Assembly (NCBI GenBank): GCA_034440175.1
Contig: JAWXBO010000170.1
Location: 1-54,897, forward strand
Length of the DNA stretch: 54,897 nucleotides
Reading direction: 5' to 3'
From: SZUA-430 sp034440175
GTDB taxonomy: Bacteria > Pseudomonadota > Alphaproteobacteria > Micropepsales > Micropepsaceae
This document shows, piece after piece, positions 46,065 to 54,739 of the stretch. The notes beneath the pieces were generated by a model, which was not told the origin of the DNA, did not search any database, and saw only the letters and a list, made by a program, of their open reading frames with translations. Position 1 is the first letter of the stretch. The number at the start of each line of letters is the position of its first letter. The translations under genes and the position numbers were made by a program.

Positions 46065-47195
46065 TCAATGCGACCCGGTTGGCGACGAGCGCGAGGGATC
46101 CAGGTCCTTGAATATCTCCGGATTCGGAGGGCCCGAGACCTCGAGAATTCCGGCTAGGCCGCGTTCGACGCGGCTCAGCGCGTGGTCGACGAGTACAAAT
46201 TTTCCGGGCACCTGAAGCTTGAACTCCACCACCCCCGCCCCGCCCGGCGGCACGCTAATTGTCTGCACGTCTTCCAACGGTGCAGAGGTCAGCGACCCCA
46301 AGTTATAGGCGCGGTCAAAGATCTCGCCGATCACATGGAAAGACGAGGTGAAATTCGGACCGCCAACGCCGAAGAAGATGCGCACTGTTTCTCCGACCTT
46401 TGCCTTGAGCGGGAAGGTGCCCGCCAACGCACCGACTGCTCCGTTGAAAACGAAATACTCTGGGCGCTCGTTGATCAGCTTCTCGTAGCTCTCCGTCATC
46501 TCGCCCTTCATCCCATACTTCTGTTCGGTATAGATCTCACCTTGCATCACATAGAATTCGTGATCGACCTTAGGCAGGCCGCCTTCAGGCTCGACGAGGA
46601 TCAGTCCGTACATCCCATTCGAAATGTGCTGAGCGGCAATTGGCACGGCACAGTGACAAACATACAAACCCGGGTTGATCGCCGTGAGTTCGAAGCCGCG
46701 CGACTCGCCCGGGCCGGCATCTGTCGCCTTCGCACCACCGCCCGGTCCTGTTACTGCATGGAAGTCAACATTGTGCATCATCGAGCTGCTCGCATCGTTT
46801 TTTAGTCGAACCTCGACTGTGTCGCCGTCGCGGATCCGTACGAACGGACCCGGCACTTTGCCGTTGAACGTCCAGTAACGATAGGTGGCCCCATCAGCAA
46901 GCTGCCCAACCACTTCCTGCGTATAGAGGTCCACGCGCATGCGCTGCGGACCGCGGACGCCGACAGTTGGCGGCAGGTCCGTTGGATCTCGGATTATAGC
47001 GGCCGGACTGCCACCCGTGTGGCGCGAGGATTGCGTGTGAGCTTGCGGAACGGGGCCGCGAGCGGCTTGCGCGCTCACAATCTGGGCGCGGCGCGGCACA
47101 GTACTTTCGTCAACTTTCGTAGGCGAGGCCCACGGTAACGCGGAAACTCCAACCCCCAGCCCTACCGCAACGATTACCGCACCCACTGCGAGCAA
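46065..47195 (-). CDS. nirK: Copper-containing nitrite reductase NirK
   Basis: A two-domain cupredoxin enzyme reducing nitrite to nitric oxide in the periplasm. Counting from the TTG at 47195 (376 residues), the type 1 copper ligands are His141, Cys182, His190 and Met195 ('YVCHCAVPIAAQHISNGMYG'). The type 2 ligands are His146, His181 and His338, and the catalytic Asp144 and His287 are present. The sequence is closest in style to AniA-like NirK. The N-terminus is a hydrophobic segment, a signal or membrane anchor. The start is doubtful: an ATG at 47223 with GGGAAAGG 7 bases upstream is out of frame by one base, and a four-base run (47212-47215) separates the two. No other denitrification gene is in the window. 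Confidence 0.9.
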   Translation of the reverse strand: MLAVGAVIVAVGLGVGVSALPWASPTKVDESTVPRRAQIVSAQAARGPVPQAHTQSSRHTGGSPAAIIRDPTDLPPTVGVRGPQRMRVDLYTQEVVGQLADGATYRYWTFNGKVPGPFVRIRDGDTVEVRLKNDASSSMMHNVDFHAVTGPGGGAKATDAGPGESRGFELTAINPGLYVCHCAVPIAAQHISNGMYGLILVEPEGGLPKVDHEFYVMQGEIYTEQKYGMKGEMTESYEKLINERPEYFVFNGAVGALAGTFPLKAKVGETVRIFFGVGGPNFTSSFHVIGEIFDRAYNLGSLTSAPLEDVQTISVPPGGAGVVEFKLQVPGKFVLVDHALSRVERGLAGILEVSGPPNPEIFKDLDPSRSSPTGSH

Positions 47196-47370
47196 GACGC
47201 GATCATTCTTCGGGGAAATGCATAACTCAACCTTTCCCAGTCAACCGCGCTCCCAGCGCTGCCTTTTGGTTTTCAGTACATGGCCCTCACTATCTCAATT
47301 TAAAGATGTCGCTACTGCCTCAATGAGCACACGATGCCCGGGAATCTATAAAGTTCACGACTAATCAAAT

Positions 47371-47436
47371 GCGGCAACGTCTTCAGCGATGAATTCATCG
47401 ACAGCTACTTCGAACAAACGTGCAGGAAGTGCGCGC
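47371..47436 (+). pseudogene. Remnant of a second glnA 3' end
   Basis: This segment aligns with glnA bases 45900-45966 at 57 of 67 positions, including 19 identical bases at the start. Translated in the glnA frame it reads 'GNVFSDEFIDSYFE', close to 'GNVFSDDFINSYIE' of glnA. A GGCTCTTT at 47458-47465 matches the glnA terminator arm. It lies in the 453-bp gene-free stretch between nirK and the next gene and is in the same orientation as glnA. The substitutions are partly synonymous, which suggests origin from a diverged intact glnA rather than decay of a local copy. Confidence 0.8.
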
Positions 47437-47648
47437 TCCGCACTTTGAGGCAATCCCGGCTCTTTCTGTTAGTTGCGCGTCACAAATTTGACGACAGCAA
47501 CTTTCGCTGAAACCCTCGCAAAATGCAAAAACAGTGCGGTGCGGATCTCTGGGCCGAAGTGCAAAGAGAACGCAGCGGGTTTATTGCGGAACTCCAAAAC
47601 CTGTGACGCAATGTAAGTCGTGTTGAATCGCGTTGGAGGCGTACAGCG

Positions 47649-48326
47649 ATGTCGAGCTACTCCTATCTGATCGGGCGTCCGGACAAGCGGCCGGTTTTCT
47701 CTCACAACAGCACCGCCAACGAGATTGCACATTCGTGCGACTGGATCCCGATTGGCTGGCTGGCCCTGTTTGAACCGCGCGACGTGCAACTCGTCGAAGA
47801 GCCCCTCGACTCTGAGACCTATGACCCCGAAACCCGCACACTTTGCCCCACGCTGATCCGCAAGCGCGGCGCCGCCCTGGACGCTTTGCGCAAACGCCGC
47901 GAAAAGCTGGCGAAAGTCATACCCAAACACCTGGAGCCACAACTTCATGGCCTGGAAGCGGCGATCGCTGCGTCAACCATGCCCTACATTCAAGTGGTCG
48001 TAAGCGACCTCGACATGTTCGTCACACGGCCGGGATCGGAAAACACGCTGCGCGATCTGGTCGCCACAATGGATGGCGACAACATCAAGCAATGGCGATC
48101 CATGTTGGCGCACGTCGATACCGACATAGGCAAGAGCCTGTCAAAAGTTGAGTTCTCCGACATGACGGGCGTCGCCGCTGTCGTTGGGTATTTGCCGGAA
48201 AACTATGTCGTGTCTCTCGGTGCCAAAAAGGCAGAACTCGTCAAGACCATGCCGATTGTCAAAACAATCCCGCGGCCGTGGTGGAAGTTCTGGTCATTCA
48301 AAACAGCCCCCGTTGGAAGTCACTAA
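47649..48326 (+). CDS. Hypothetical protein
   Basis: A 225-residue protein I do not recognise. It starts 'MSSYSYLIGRPDKRPVFSHN', has a basic, charged middle ('LIRKRGAALDALRKRREKLAKVI') and a Trp-rich end ('RPWWKFWSF'). No signal peptide or transmembrane helix is evident. GGAGG 9 bases before the ATG supports translation. The last 29 bp overlap the convergent pirin reading frame. Confidence 0.7.
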   Translation: MSSYSYLIGRPDKRPVFSHNSTANEIAHSCDWIPIGWLALFEPRDVQLVEEPLDSETYDPETRTLCPTLIRKRGAALDALRKRREKLAKVIPKHLEPQLHGLEAAIAASTMPYIQVVVSDLDMFVTRPGSENTLRDLVATMDGDNIKQWRSMLAHVDTDIGKSLSKVEFSDMTGVAAVVGYLPENYVVSLGAKKAELVKTMPIVKTIPRPWWKFWSFKTAPVGSH

Positions 48327-49154
48327 CCGCCTGCCAAATCTCGCGCTGCGTATTCATCACGAACGGTCCGTGTTTGGCGACTGGTTCCCGCAAGGGTTTC
48401 GCCGAGACAATCAACATCCGCGCGCCATCGGAACCTGCAACCGCAGTCAGGCCGCCTTCAGCCGATAAGATCCCAACTCACCCTTGCCAAGTTCGCGCCT
48501 GGCACCGCCTGGGCCAAGCGCCGCCTCGCCCTGAAAGACATGGGCGAACTCCGCATGCCCTCCCGCAATGGGAATGGAAACAGCGCCTTGGGGCATCAAA
48601 GCAACATCAGCGATGAAAGGAGCGGTTCCTCGCTCGGGTCCCGGACCCACCGTTGCGTTCCACCGGCCCGCAATCAGCTTGGCCGTGACGCAAGCACCCA
48701 GATCGATCTGCGAGATCTGTGCCGCCGGAATATCACGATACCACGGCTCGCGCATTCTCTCAGCCGCGGGAAGATTGAGCCACAGCTGAAACCCGAACAT
48801 CAGCCCGCTGGTCTGCGCCGGCATTTCCGAATGCACCACCCCGCGCCCGGCTGTCATCCATTGCACGCCGCCATCGGTGATGACGCCCTCACCACCCTTA
48901 TTGTCCTTGTGCCGCAAACTACCCGCAATCATGCAGGACACGGTTTCAAACCCGCGATGCGGATGCGCAGGAAAGCCGGCGATGTAGACATTCGGATCGT
49001 CGGACCCAAAATTGTCGAGCATCAATCTGGGGTCGATGTCGCCAATCTCCGGCGTACCAATCAACCGGGTAAGTTTCACACCCGCGCCATCTTCCGTCGG
49101 CATCCCGCGCGTCACGCGTTCAATGCGCCGCTGCTCGATATGTTCCAATGTCAT
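48298..49154 (-). pseudogene. Pirin-family protein, frameshifted near the C-terminus
   Basis: The first ~230 residues are a typical pirin bicupin: 'HPHRGFETVSCMIAGSLRHKD' and 'GRGVVHSEMP' give the metal-binding His/Glu set. The frame then stops early at 48447. In the -1 frame the family's C-terminal domain continues without break: 'ILSAEGGLTAV', 'PLREPVAKHGPFVMNTQ' and 'FQRGLF', to a stop at 48298. One base is missing in the run at 48472-48474 (GGG on the coding strand). So it is a recent lesion or a sequence error. Start ATG 49154 has AAAGGTGAG upstream. Pirins act as quercetinases or redox regulators; the substrate is not known here. Confidence 0.85.
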
Positions 49155-49325
49155 GCTCTCACCTTTGCCCAGCAAATGTGGCGGCTCTCCTGCGGCGGCG
49201 CAAGAGGCGTGGGATTACTTGATGATGCCGTGCAAAGCCAACAGCGAAATGCGGGTCACCCAATCCTCGATCCTTGACCGCCAAACAAGGACCCGTGCCT
49301 CCATGCCAGGCGTGCGTCGCCGGGG

Positions 49326-50006
49326 CTACCCGATATACTCGGATACCAGAACGAACCTATATCCGTCCGCCTGCAAGCGGTCGATGATCTGCGGTAAAGC
49401 CTCCGCAGTATGAAATCCGCGGCCATTGATGTGGAAGATGAGGATATCCCCCGGCGCCACGTTCGTCATCGTCCGCTCTATCAGCCTTTCTGCCGTTTCG
49501 CTTTCGCTGGGGTCGCCGCTTGCCCAGCGCCAGTGCACAACGTGAAGCCCCAGCGCTTCAGCTGCTTGAAGCCCACGCGCACTAAAATTTCCGGCGGGAA
49601 AGCGGAAGACCTGTGGCGCATGTCCCGTGACGCGAGAGATGCTTTCCTGCGCGCCGACGATCTGCTGCTCACCCGCTTGAGGCGCAAAACGGTTCATCGT
49701 GTTGGGATGATCCCACGAGTGGTTTTCGATATCCACGAAGTCCACAGTAGCGAGCATCGCGATGTGACTCGCGTTGTCTTCCACGAATTTGCCGGTCGCA
49801 AAAAGCGTGAACGGGATTTGCCGCAAGAGCAGAAATTCGAGAAACGGGCGGTCGAACGAGACCCGCTCCCACCCCGCGCAGGCATCAAACGTCAGCGCCA
49901 CGACCTTGTCATTGGTTGGCAGCAGCGTGGCCAAGTCCGCCCGCGCCGCGCCATCGGCCAGCAGTGCGCAAAGACAAAATACCGCTCGAATGATTTTCAT
50001 CCCCAT
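49326..50006 (-). CDS. Exported polysaccharide deacetylase
   Basis: A ~226-residue NodB-homology protein. A signal peptide ('MKIIRAVFCLCALLADGAARA') points to export. 'LTFDACAGW' is motif 1 with the catalytic Asp, 'NHSWDHPNTM' is motif 2 with the metal-binding His pair, and 'FRFPAGNFS' is motif 3. It probably removes acetyl groups from a cell-wall or surface glycan. ATG codons at 50006 and 50000 are both possible. The open frame to 50216 has no support. The 294-bp gap to the kinase shows nothing clear. Confidence 0.82.
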   Translation of the reverse strand: MGMKIIRAVFCLCALLADGAARADLATLLPTNDKVVALTFDACAGWERVSFDRPFLEFLLLRQIPFTLFATGKFVEDNASHIAMLATVDFVDIENHSWDHPNTMNRFAPQAGEQQIVGAQESISRVTGHAPQVFRFPAGNFSARGLQAAEALGLHVVHWRWASGDPSESETAERLIERTMTNVAPGDILIFHINGRGFHTAEALPQIIDRLQADGYRFVLVSEYIG

Positions 50007-50300
50007 GAGCCGCACGACATGCCTGAGCACCACAGCAAGTGCAAGCAGTTTGCGCGTGCAAAAAAATGCGGGCTCATCCGACCAAAGATGAACCCGCCAC
50101 CGAAGCTGACCGCAGGACCTTGAGGAAAGACCACAGCCCCGATGTTTTGCACCATCCTGAAAACGCAGGAACGCCGGTGCATGATTGAAAATAGAGATTC
50201 CATCGATCAGATACAAAACAACTAAAAGAGACGCCGCGTTCAGCGCGCGTTTATCTTGCGGCCACAGTTTCGGCGCAATGACGTGTGAAACTGAATACAG

Positions 50301-51365
50301 TTACGCTACGCGAGACGCAGCCGTTGCGAACGTGCCTACAGGCTGGGGAATCAGAATTTCAACCCGCGTCCCCTTGCCCAACTTGCTTTCGATTTTGCAC
50401 GTGCCCCCGTGAAGTTGCGCCAACGCGCGCACCAAAGTCAGACCCAAACCAGTGCCGCCATTCGACTTCGCGTAGCTGTTGTCCGCCTGTTCGAACGGCT
50501 CGAACACGCGCCTGATATTTTCTTCGGAAATTCCAACGCCGGTATCTTCAACCGCAAGGCAGGCATGGCCGTCATCGACTGCAAATGAAACCGTGACAGA
50601 GCCTCGCTCCGTGAATTTTACGGCGTTCGATGTCAAGTTGAGAATCATTTGATTGAGCGCCCGTTCGTCCGCAAAGATGCGAGCCGAAGACGCGTCCAAT
50701 TTCAAACGCAATGCGACACCCTTTGCCTCCGCCTGTTCGCGGACAAGCCTCGCGGCCTGTTCGACAATGGCATTACCGTCGATCCAGTCGACTTCGAGCT
50801 TCACTTTGCCGGCTTCGACCTTCGCAACATCCAATAGATCATTGATTAGGCTCAGCAGATGCTTGCCGCTGGAATTGATGTAGCCTGCATATTCTCGATA
50901 CCGATCTTGCCCATTCGGTCCCAAGGCCTGCGTGGCGATGATCTCCGAGAAGCCCAAAATCGCATTCATCGGCGTCCGAAGCTCGTGGCTCATATTAGCT
51001 AGGAAATGCGTTTTCATCTGGTTGGCGCGTTCTGCCTCTTGACGCGCTCTGGCATTTTCGACCGTCAGGATTTCATTGCGAAGGTCCGTGACGATGTTGC
51101 CGCGGACGCGGGCGCTTGCGGCCCGGACATTGATAGTCAGCGCCAGAAACCAAAGCGGCAGCAGAATGGAAAAGATCGACGCTACATCCGATGTTTCGGT
51201 CAGAAACCTGCCCCACAGGACCAAAAAGGCCGCTCCCGTACCGAGCAGATAGGTCTGAAATCTGTTCATCCTGGAAATAACGCCATTGATGATGCCGCAA
51301 AAGACACAAATGGTAAGCGCCATTTGGTTAGTCGCATTACCTTCGGCCCAAAAGACCCAGACCAA
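50301..51365 (-). CDS. Sensor histidine kinase, catalytic part downstream of an in-frame stop
   Basis: The region carries the last transmembrane helices and a full kinase core. The H-box is 'FLANMSHELRTPMNAILGFSEI'. The N-box is 'LNQMILNLTSNAVKF', and G-boxes are 'DTGVGISEENIRRVFEPFEQ' and 'GGTGLGLTLV'. It has no receiver domain. The upstream frame is open to 51713, interrupted only by a TGA at 51408-51410. If that stop is real, this part would need an internal start (for example the TTG at 51365). No response regulator lies nearby. Confidence 0.85.
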   Translation of the reverse strand: MVWVFWAEGNATNQMALTICVFCGIINGVISRMNRFQTYLLGTGAAFLVLWGRFLTETSDVASIFSILLPLWFLALTINVRAASARVRGNIVTDLRNEILTVENARARQEAERANQMKTHFLANMSHELRTPMNAILGFSEIIATQALGPNGQDRYREYAGYINSSGKHLLSLINDLLDVAKVEAGKVKLEVDWIDGNAIVEQAARLVREQAEAKGVALRLKLDASSARIFADERALNQMILNLTSNAVKFTERGSVTVSFAVDDGHACLAVEDTGVGISEENIRRVFEPFEQADNSYAKSNGGTGLGLTLVRALAQLHGGTCKIESKLGKGTRVEILIPQPVGTFATAASRVA

Positions 51366-51407
51366 GCTCGACCAAACGACGCTTGTTCCGATCGCGCATA
51401 CCGTGCT

Positions 51408-51713
51408 TCACCAAATCCACAGTGCCGGATCAAACGTGGCGGCAACTTCGCGCGCTCGGCGGCAATTAATGTCCGTCACAAGCGAAATCAGTACGAAAAC
51501 GACAATGCCGACAAACCACAAAGCCGACGGCAGCGTTTCAGATGCCCCTAGAGCTGGAAACGCACCCGAATTGATCCAACAAACAGCGCCCGCCCAAACT
51601 GGCAGCGCATACACAAGACCGCGTGTCGGCGCCGGCAGTAGCAGCAGCTGCCGGTCGAGCAGTCGGCGCTCGAACTCGGCGTCGCTATGAGGAGGTGCCG
51701 TTTCACTGGACAT
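51408..51713 (-). pseudogene. N-terminal fragment of the same sensor histidine kinase
   Basis: 101 residues with a charged N-terminus ('EFERRLLDRQLLLLP') and two hydrophobic helices ('LVYALPVWAGAVCWI' and 'LWFVGIVVFVLISLV'). It ends at a TGA in 'ALWIW-stop-STVCAIGTSVVW', and the downstream sequence stays in the same frame and hydrophobic. This is best read as the N-terminal membrane region of the kinase cut by a nonsense mutation, such as CGA to TGA. Confidence 0.75.
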
Positions 51714-51969
51714 TGGCGCGCATTACCAAGATTAAACGTCAGACCCCGATCATAGCGCCCCGCCTGTTAATTTCAGCCTTACAGACAGACGCAGTTAGCA
51801 GGAAGTAAACCCGACCAAACGAGCCGATTTTCTTTCGGTGTGTCTCGGCTATCTGCATGATTTCGGCTAAAACCTCTCAGCCTGTGCATAAATTCTCCGG
51901 GTTGGAATGCGCTCCAAATCGTTATAGTCCCCCCTCGATTCAACTCCCGTTTCAGTAACGAGTACAACA

Positions 51970-53961
51970 ATGGCCAAACCCGCCAGCAGGGCCGATCTCT
52001 TCGACATGGAAGACGACGACAAATCATCCAAAAACTATTCCGCCAAAGACATCGAAGTCCTTGAAGGCCTAGAGCCTGTCCGCCGCCGCCCCGGCATGTA
52101 TATCGGCGGCACGGACGAGCGCGCACTGCACCACCTCGCCGCCGAGATCGTCGATAACGCGATGGACGAGGCCGTCGCCGGCCACGCCACCCGCATCGAG
52201 ATCGAACTCGCCGAAGGCAACGTCATGACGGTCCGTGACAACGGCCGCGGCATTCCTGTCGACTCCCATTCCAAGTTCAAGAACAAGTCGGCCCTTGAAG
52301 TCATCATGACAACGCTGCACTCCGGCGGAAAGTTCACTGCCGGCGCCTATGAGACCAGCGGCGGCTTGCATGGCGTCGGCTCCTCCGTCGTGAACGCGCT
52401 TTCCGAATGGCTCGAGGTTGAAGTCGCCCGCGACCGCAATTTGTGGAGCCAGAAATACGAGCGCGGCGCCCCCGTCACCAAGCTCAAGGACTTAGGTCCC
52501 ATCCACAACCGCCGCGGCACAACGGTACGCTTCAAACCCGACGTCAAAATCTTCGGCCCCGACGCCCATTTCAAACCCACGCGCCTCTACAAGATGGCGC
52601 GCTCGAAGGCCTATCTCTTTCGCGGCGTCGAAATCCGCTGGTCCTGCGACCCCTCTCTCATCCACGGCACCGACACCACACCAGCCGAGGAGACGCTGCA
52701 CTTCCCCGGCGGCCTTGGCGATTACCTTGCCAGCACCATCGGCAAAGCCACCACCGTGACGCCAAGGCCGTTCGCCAACCGCATCGAATCCAAAGACAAC
52801 AAAGGCATCGTCGAGTGGGCAATCTCGTGGTCGCCCGCCCTCGACCCTTTCATGTCGTCTTACTGCAACACGATCCCGACACCGCAAGGCGGCACCCACG
52901 ATTCCGGCCTGCGCTCAGCCATGTCGCGATCACTGCGCGCCTACGGCGAACTCACCAACAACCGCAAGGCCGCCCAGATCACCGCCGAAGACGTGATGGC
53001 TTCCGCCCAAGCGATGCTCTCGGTCTTCATTCGCGAACCGCAATTCCAGGGACAGACCAAAGACAAGCTCTCCAACCCCGAAGCCCAGCGCCTGGTCGAA
53101 GGCGTAATCAAGGACCATTTCGACCATTGGCTTGCCGACTCGCCCAACGATGCCACCCGCCTGCTCGGCTTCGTCATCGAACAGGCCGAAGACCGCATCC
53201 GCCGCCGCCAGGAGAAAGAAGTCAGCCGCCAAAGCGCCACCCGCAAACTGCGCCTGCCCGGCAAACTCTCCGACTGCACGTCGGGCTCAAACGAAGACAC
53301 CGAGATCTTTCTCGTCGAAGGCGACTCAGCCGGTGGCTCCGCCAAGCAGGCCCGCGACCGCAACACCCAGGCCGTCCTGCCCTTGCGCGGCAAGATCCTC
53401 AATGTCGCCAGCGCCGCTGCTGGAAAACTCGCCGCCAACCAGGAACTCTCCGATCTCGTCCAAGCCCTGGGCTGCGGCATCGGCGAAAGGTTCCGTGCCG
53501 AAGACCTGCGCTATGGCAAAGTCATCATCATGACCGACGCCGACGTCGACGGCGCCCACATCGCCTCCCTTCTTGTCACCTTCTTCTACCGCGAAATGCG
53601 CGGCATGATCGACAAGGGACACCTTTACCTCGCCATGCCGCCGCTCTATCGCCTCACCCACGGCACCAAGTCTTTCTACGCGAGAGACGACGCCCACAAA
53701 GACCAGATCATCAAAACCGAGTTCAAGGCCAACGCCAAAATCGAAATCAGCCGCTTCAAAGGCCTGGGTGAAATGATGCCCGCCCAACTCAAAGAAACGA
53801 CAATGAAAGTCGGCTCCCGCATCCTCCTCAAAGTCATGGTCGCCGACGACGACCGCGAAGAAACCGACGACCTTGTCGAGCGCCTGATGGGCAAAAAACC
53901 CGAACTTCGCTTCCAATACATCCAGGAACACGCCCAGTTCGCCAAGGATATTGACGTGTAA
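51970..53961 (+). CDS. parE: DNA topoisomerase IV subunit B
   Basis: A 663-residue GHKL-ATPase subunit that, with ParC, decatenates daughter chromosomes. 'EIVDNAMDEA' is the ATP/Mg site, 'GGLHGVGSSVVNALS' the ATP lid. The TOPRIM domain shows 'EGDSAGGSAKQARDR' and 'TDADVDGAHI'. The length (under 700) and lack of the GyrB insert favour ParE over GyrB. parC is not in the window. The 256-bp gap upstream should hold its promoter. Confidence 0.93.
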   Translation: MAKPASRADLFDMEDDDKSSKNYSAKDIEVLEGLEPVRRRPGMYIGGTDERALHHLAAEIVDNAMDEAVAGHATRIEIELAEGNVMTVRDNGRGIPVDSHSKFKNKSALEVIMTTLHSGGKFTAGAYETSGGLHGVGSSVVNALSEWLEVEVARDRNLWSQKYERGAPVTKLKDLGPIHNRRGTTVRFKPDVKIFGPDAHFKPTRLYKMARSKAYLFRGVEIRWSCDPSLIHGTDTTPAEETLHFPGGLGDYLASTIGKATTVTPRPFANRIESKDNKGIVEWAISWSPALDPFMSSYCNTIPTPQGGTHDSGLRSAMSRSLRAYGELTNNRKAAQITAEDVMASAQAMLSVFIREPQFQGQTKDKLSNPEAQRLVEGVIKDHFDHWLADSPNDATRLLGFVIEQAEDRIRRRQEKEVSRQSATRKLRLPGKLSDCTSGSNEDTEIFLVEGDSAGGSAKQARDRNTQAVLPLRGKILNVASAAAGKLAANQELSDLVQALGCGIGERFRAEDLRYGKVIIMTDADVDGAHIASLLVTFFYREMRGMIDKGHLYLAMPPLYRLTHGTKSFYARDDAHKDQIIKTEFKANAKIEISRFKGLGEMMPAQLKETTMKVGSRILLKVMVADDDREETDDLVERLMGKKPELRFQYIQEHAQFAKDIDV

Positions 53962-53977
53962 AACGCACCCGATTTAG

Positions 53978-54000
53978 GGGAGGGGGATACTCCCCCTCCC
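53978..54000 (+). terminator. Terminator-like hairpin after parE
   Basis: GGGAGGGGG and CCCCCTCCC form a perfect 9-bp stem around ATACT, 16 bp after the parE stop. A short ATTTTT follows after a few bases. The rest of the 328-bp gap (54001-54289) has a perfect palindrome TTTGCATGCAAA but no gene I can support. Confidence 0.7.
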
Positions 54001-54289
54001 TACCCCCATTTTTGCATGCAAAGTTTGCAAAAACCTCCCCGCTTGACGATCCCCTCTGCAGAAAATCGATTTGCCCCAAGAAAAACTGCGTCAGGCCGAC
54101 GCATGATTTTTTTCCATACAAAGCATCATCCCAGACCGTGATCAATGTGATGACATGTGTGAACTGCGCTCACGCAAATCCTCCTCACGCTAAACCAATG
54201 CATCCGAAGTATTCAGATCTCTGGCGCCATGTCAAGAACTAATGCAGAACACATGGCCACGCGCCTTATATCCGCCCGACTGAAAAGCG

Positions 54290-54739
54290 CTACGCTGGAC
54301 GCCATACGCGATATTCAACAGCATTGCCCGGCAAAGCGCGGCCTTCTCCAATGAAGAAGGTAGTGTTGAGCCAAAGGTACCGCGCGTCTCCCGTCTCAAA
54401 TCTGGGGTTGGTATAGAAATATTGATCGGTGAATTCGGTCCCTAACCCTTTGCCAATCGCATTTTGGACGGTCGTGTTCATCTCAAGCAGACCGAAATAC
54501 TGCAGGTAGAGAAAGGCCCCATCGTGTGTCTCGACTTGAGCGCGAACGTCGACCCGCAAATAACCGTCGGGTCCGATCAGCGCCCATTCACCGCCTCCGC
54601 GCACCGCTCCACGCAGGCGCGCGCCAACCACTTCGCCACCGCTCACCTCGTAGTACATCCTCGTGCCGATAGGACCTGCTCCAATCGGGAGCGGTGGCTT
54701 GAGAGTCGCTCTGAACGTGAACTCATGCACCAAATCCAT
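54290..54739 (-). CDS. DUF3237 domain-containing protein
   Basis: A 149-residue protein. 'PLPIGAGPIGTRMYYEVSGG' and 'LRGAVRGGGEWALIGPDGYL' match the DUF3237 pattern, a beta-barrel family of unknown function often placed near catabolic genes. The ATG at 54739 is clear because AAGGAG lies 8 bases upstream. It has no signal peptide. The C-terminal 'FYTNPRFETGDARYLWLN' is also typical of the family. Confidence 0.85.
   Translation of the reverse strand: MDLVHEFTFRATLKPPLPIGAGPIGTRMYYEVSGGEVVGARLRGAVRGGGEWALIGPDGYLRVDVRAQVETHDGAFLYLQYFGLLEMNTTVQNAIGKGLGTEFTDQYFYTNPRFETGDARYLWLNTTFFIGEGRALPGNAVEYRVWRPA

Noticed and set aside
47196..47370. FNR/NnrR-type box upstream of nirK
   Set aside because: I looked for TTGA-N6-TCAA or TTGAT-N4-ATCAA and found none.
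49998..50216. 70-residue N-terminal extension of the polysaccharide deacetylase
   Set aside because: It precedes a clear signal peptide and has no ribosome-binding site or family match.
51408..51410. TGA in the histidine kinase as selenocysteine
   Set aside because: No SECIS-like hairpin is evident and the site is a membrane helix; a nonsense mutation is simpler.
52443..53771. 442-residue frame inside parE
   Set aside because: Arg/Pro/His-rich composition and full overlap with clear ParE motifs.
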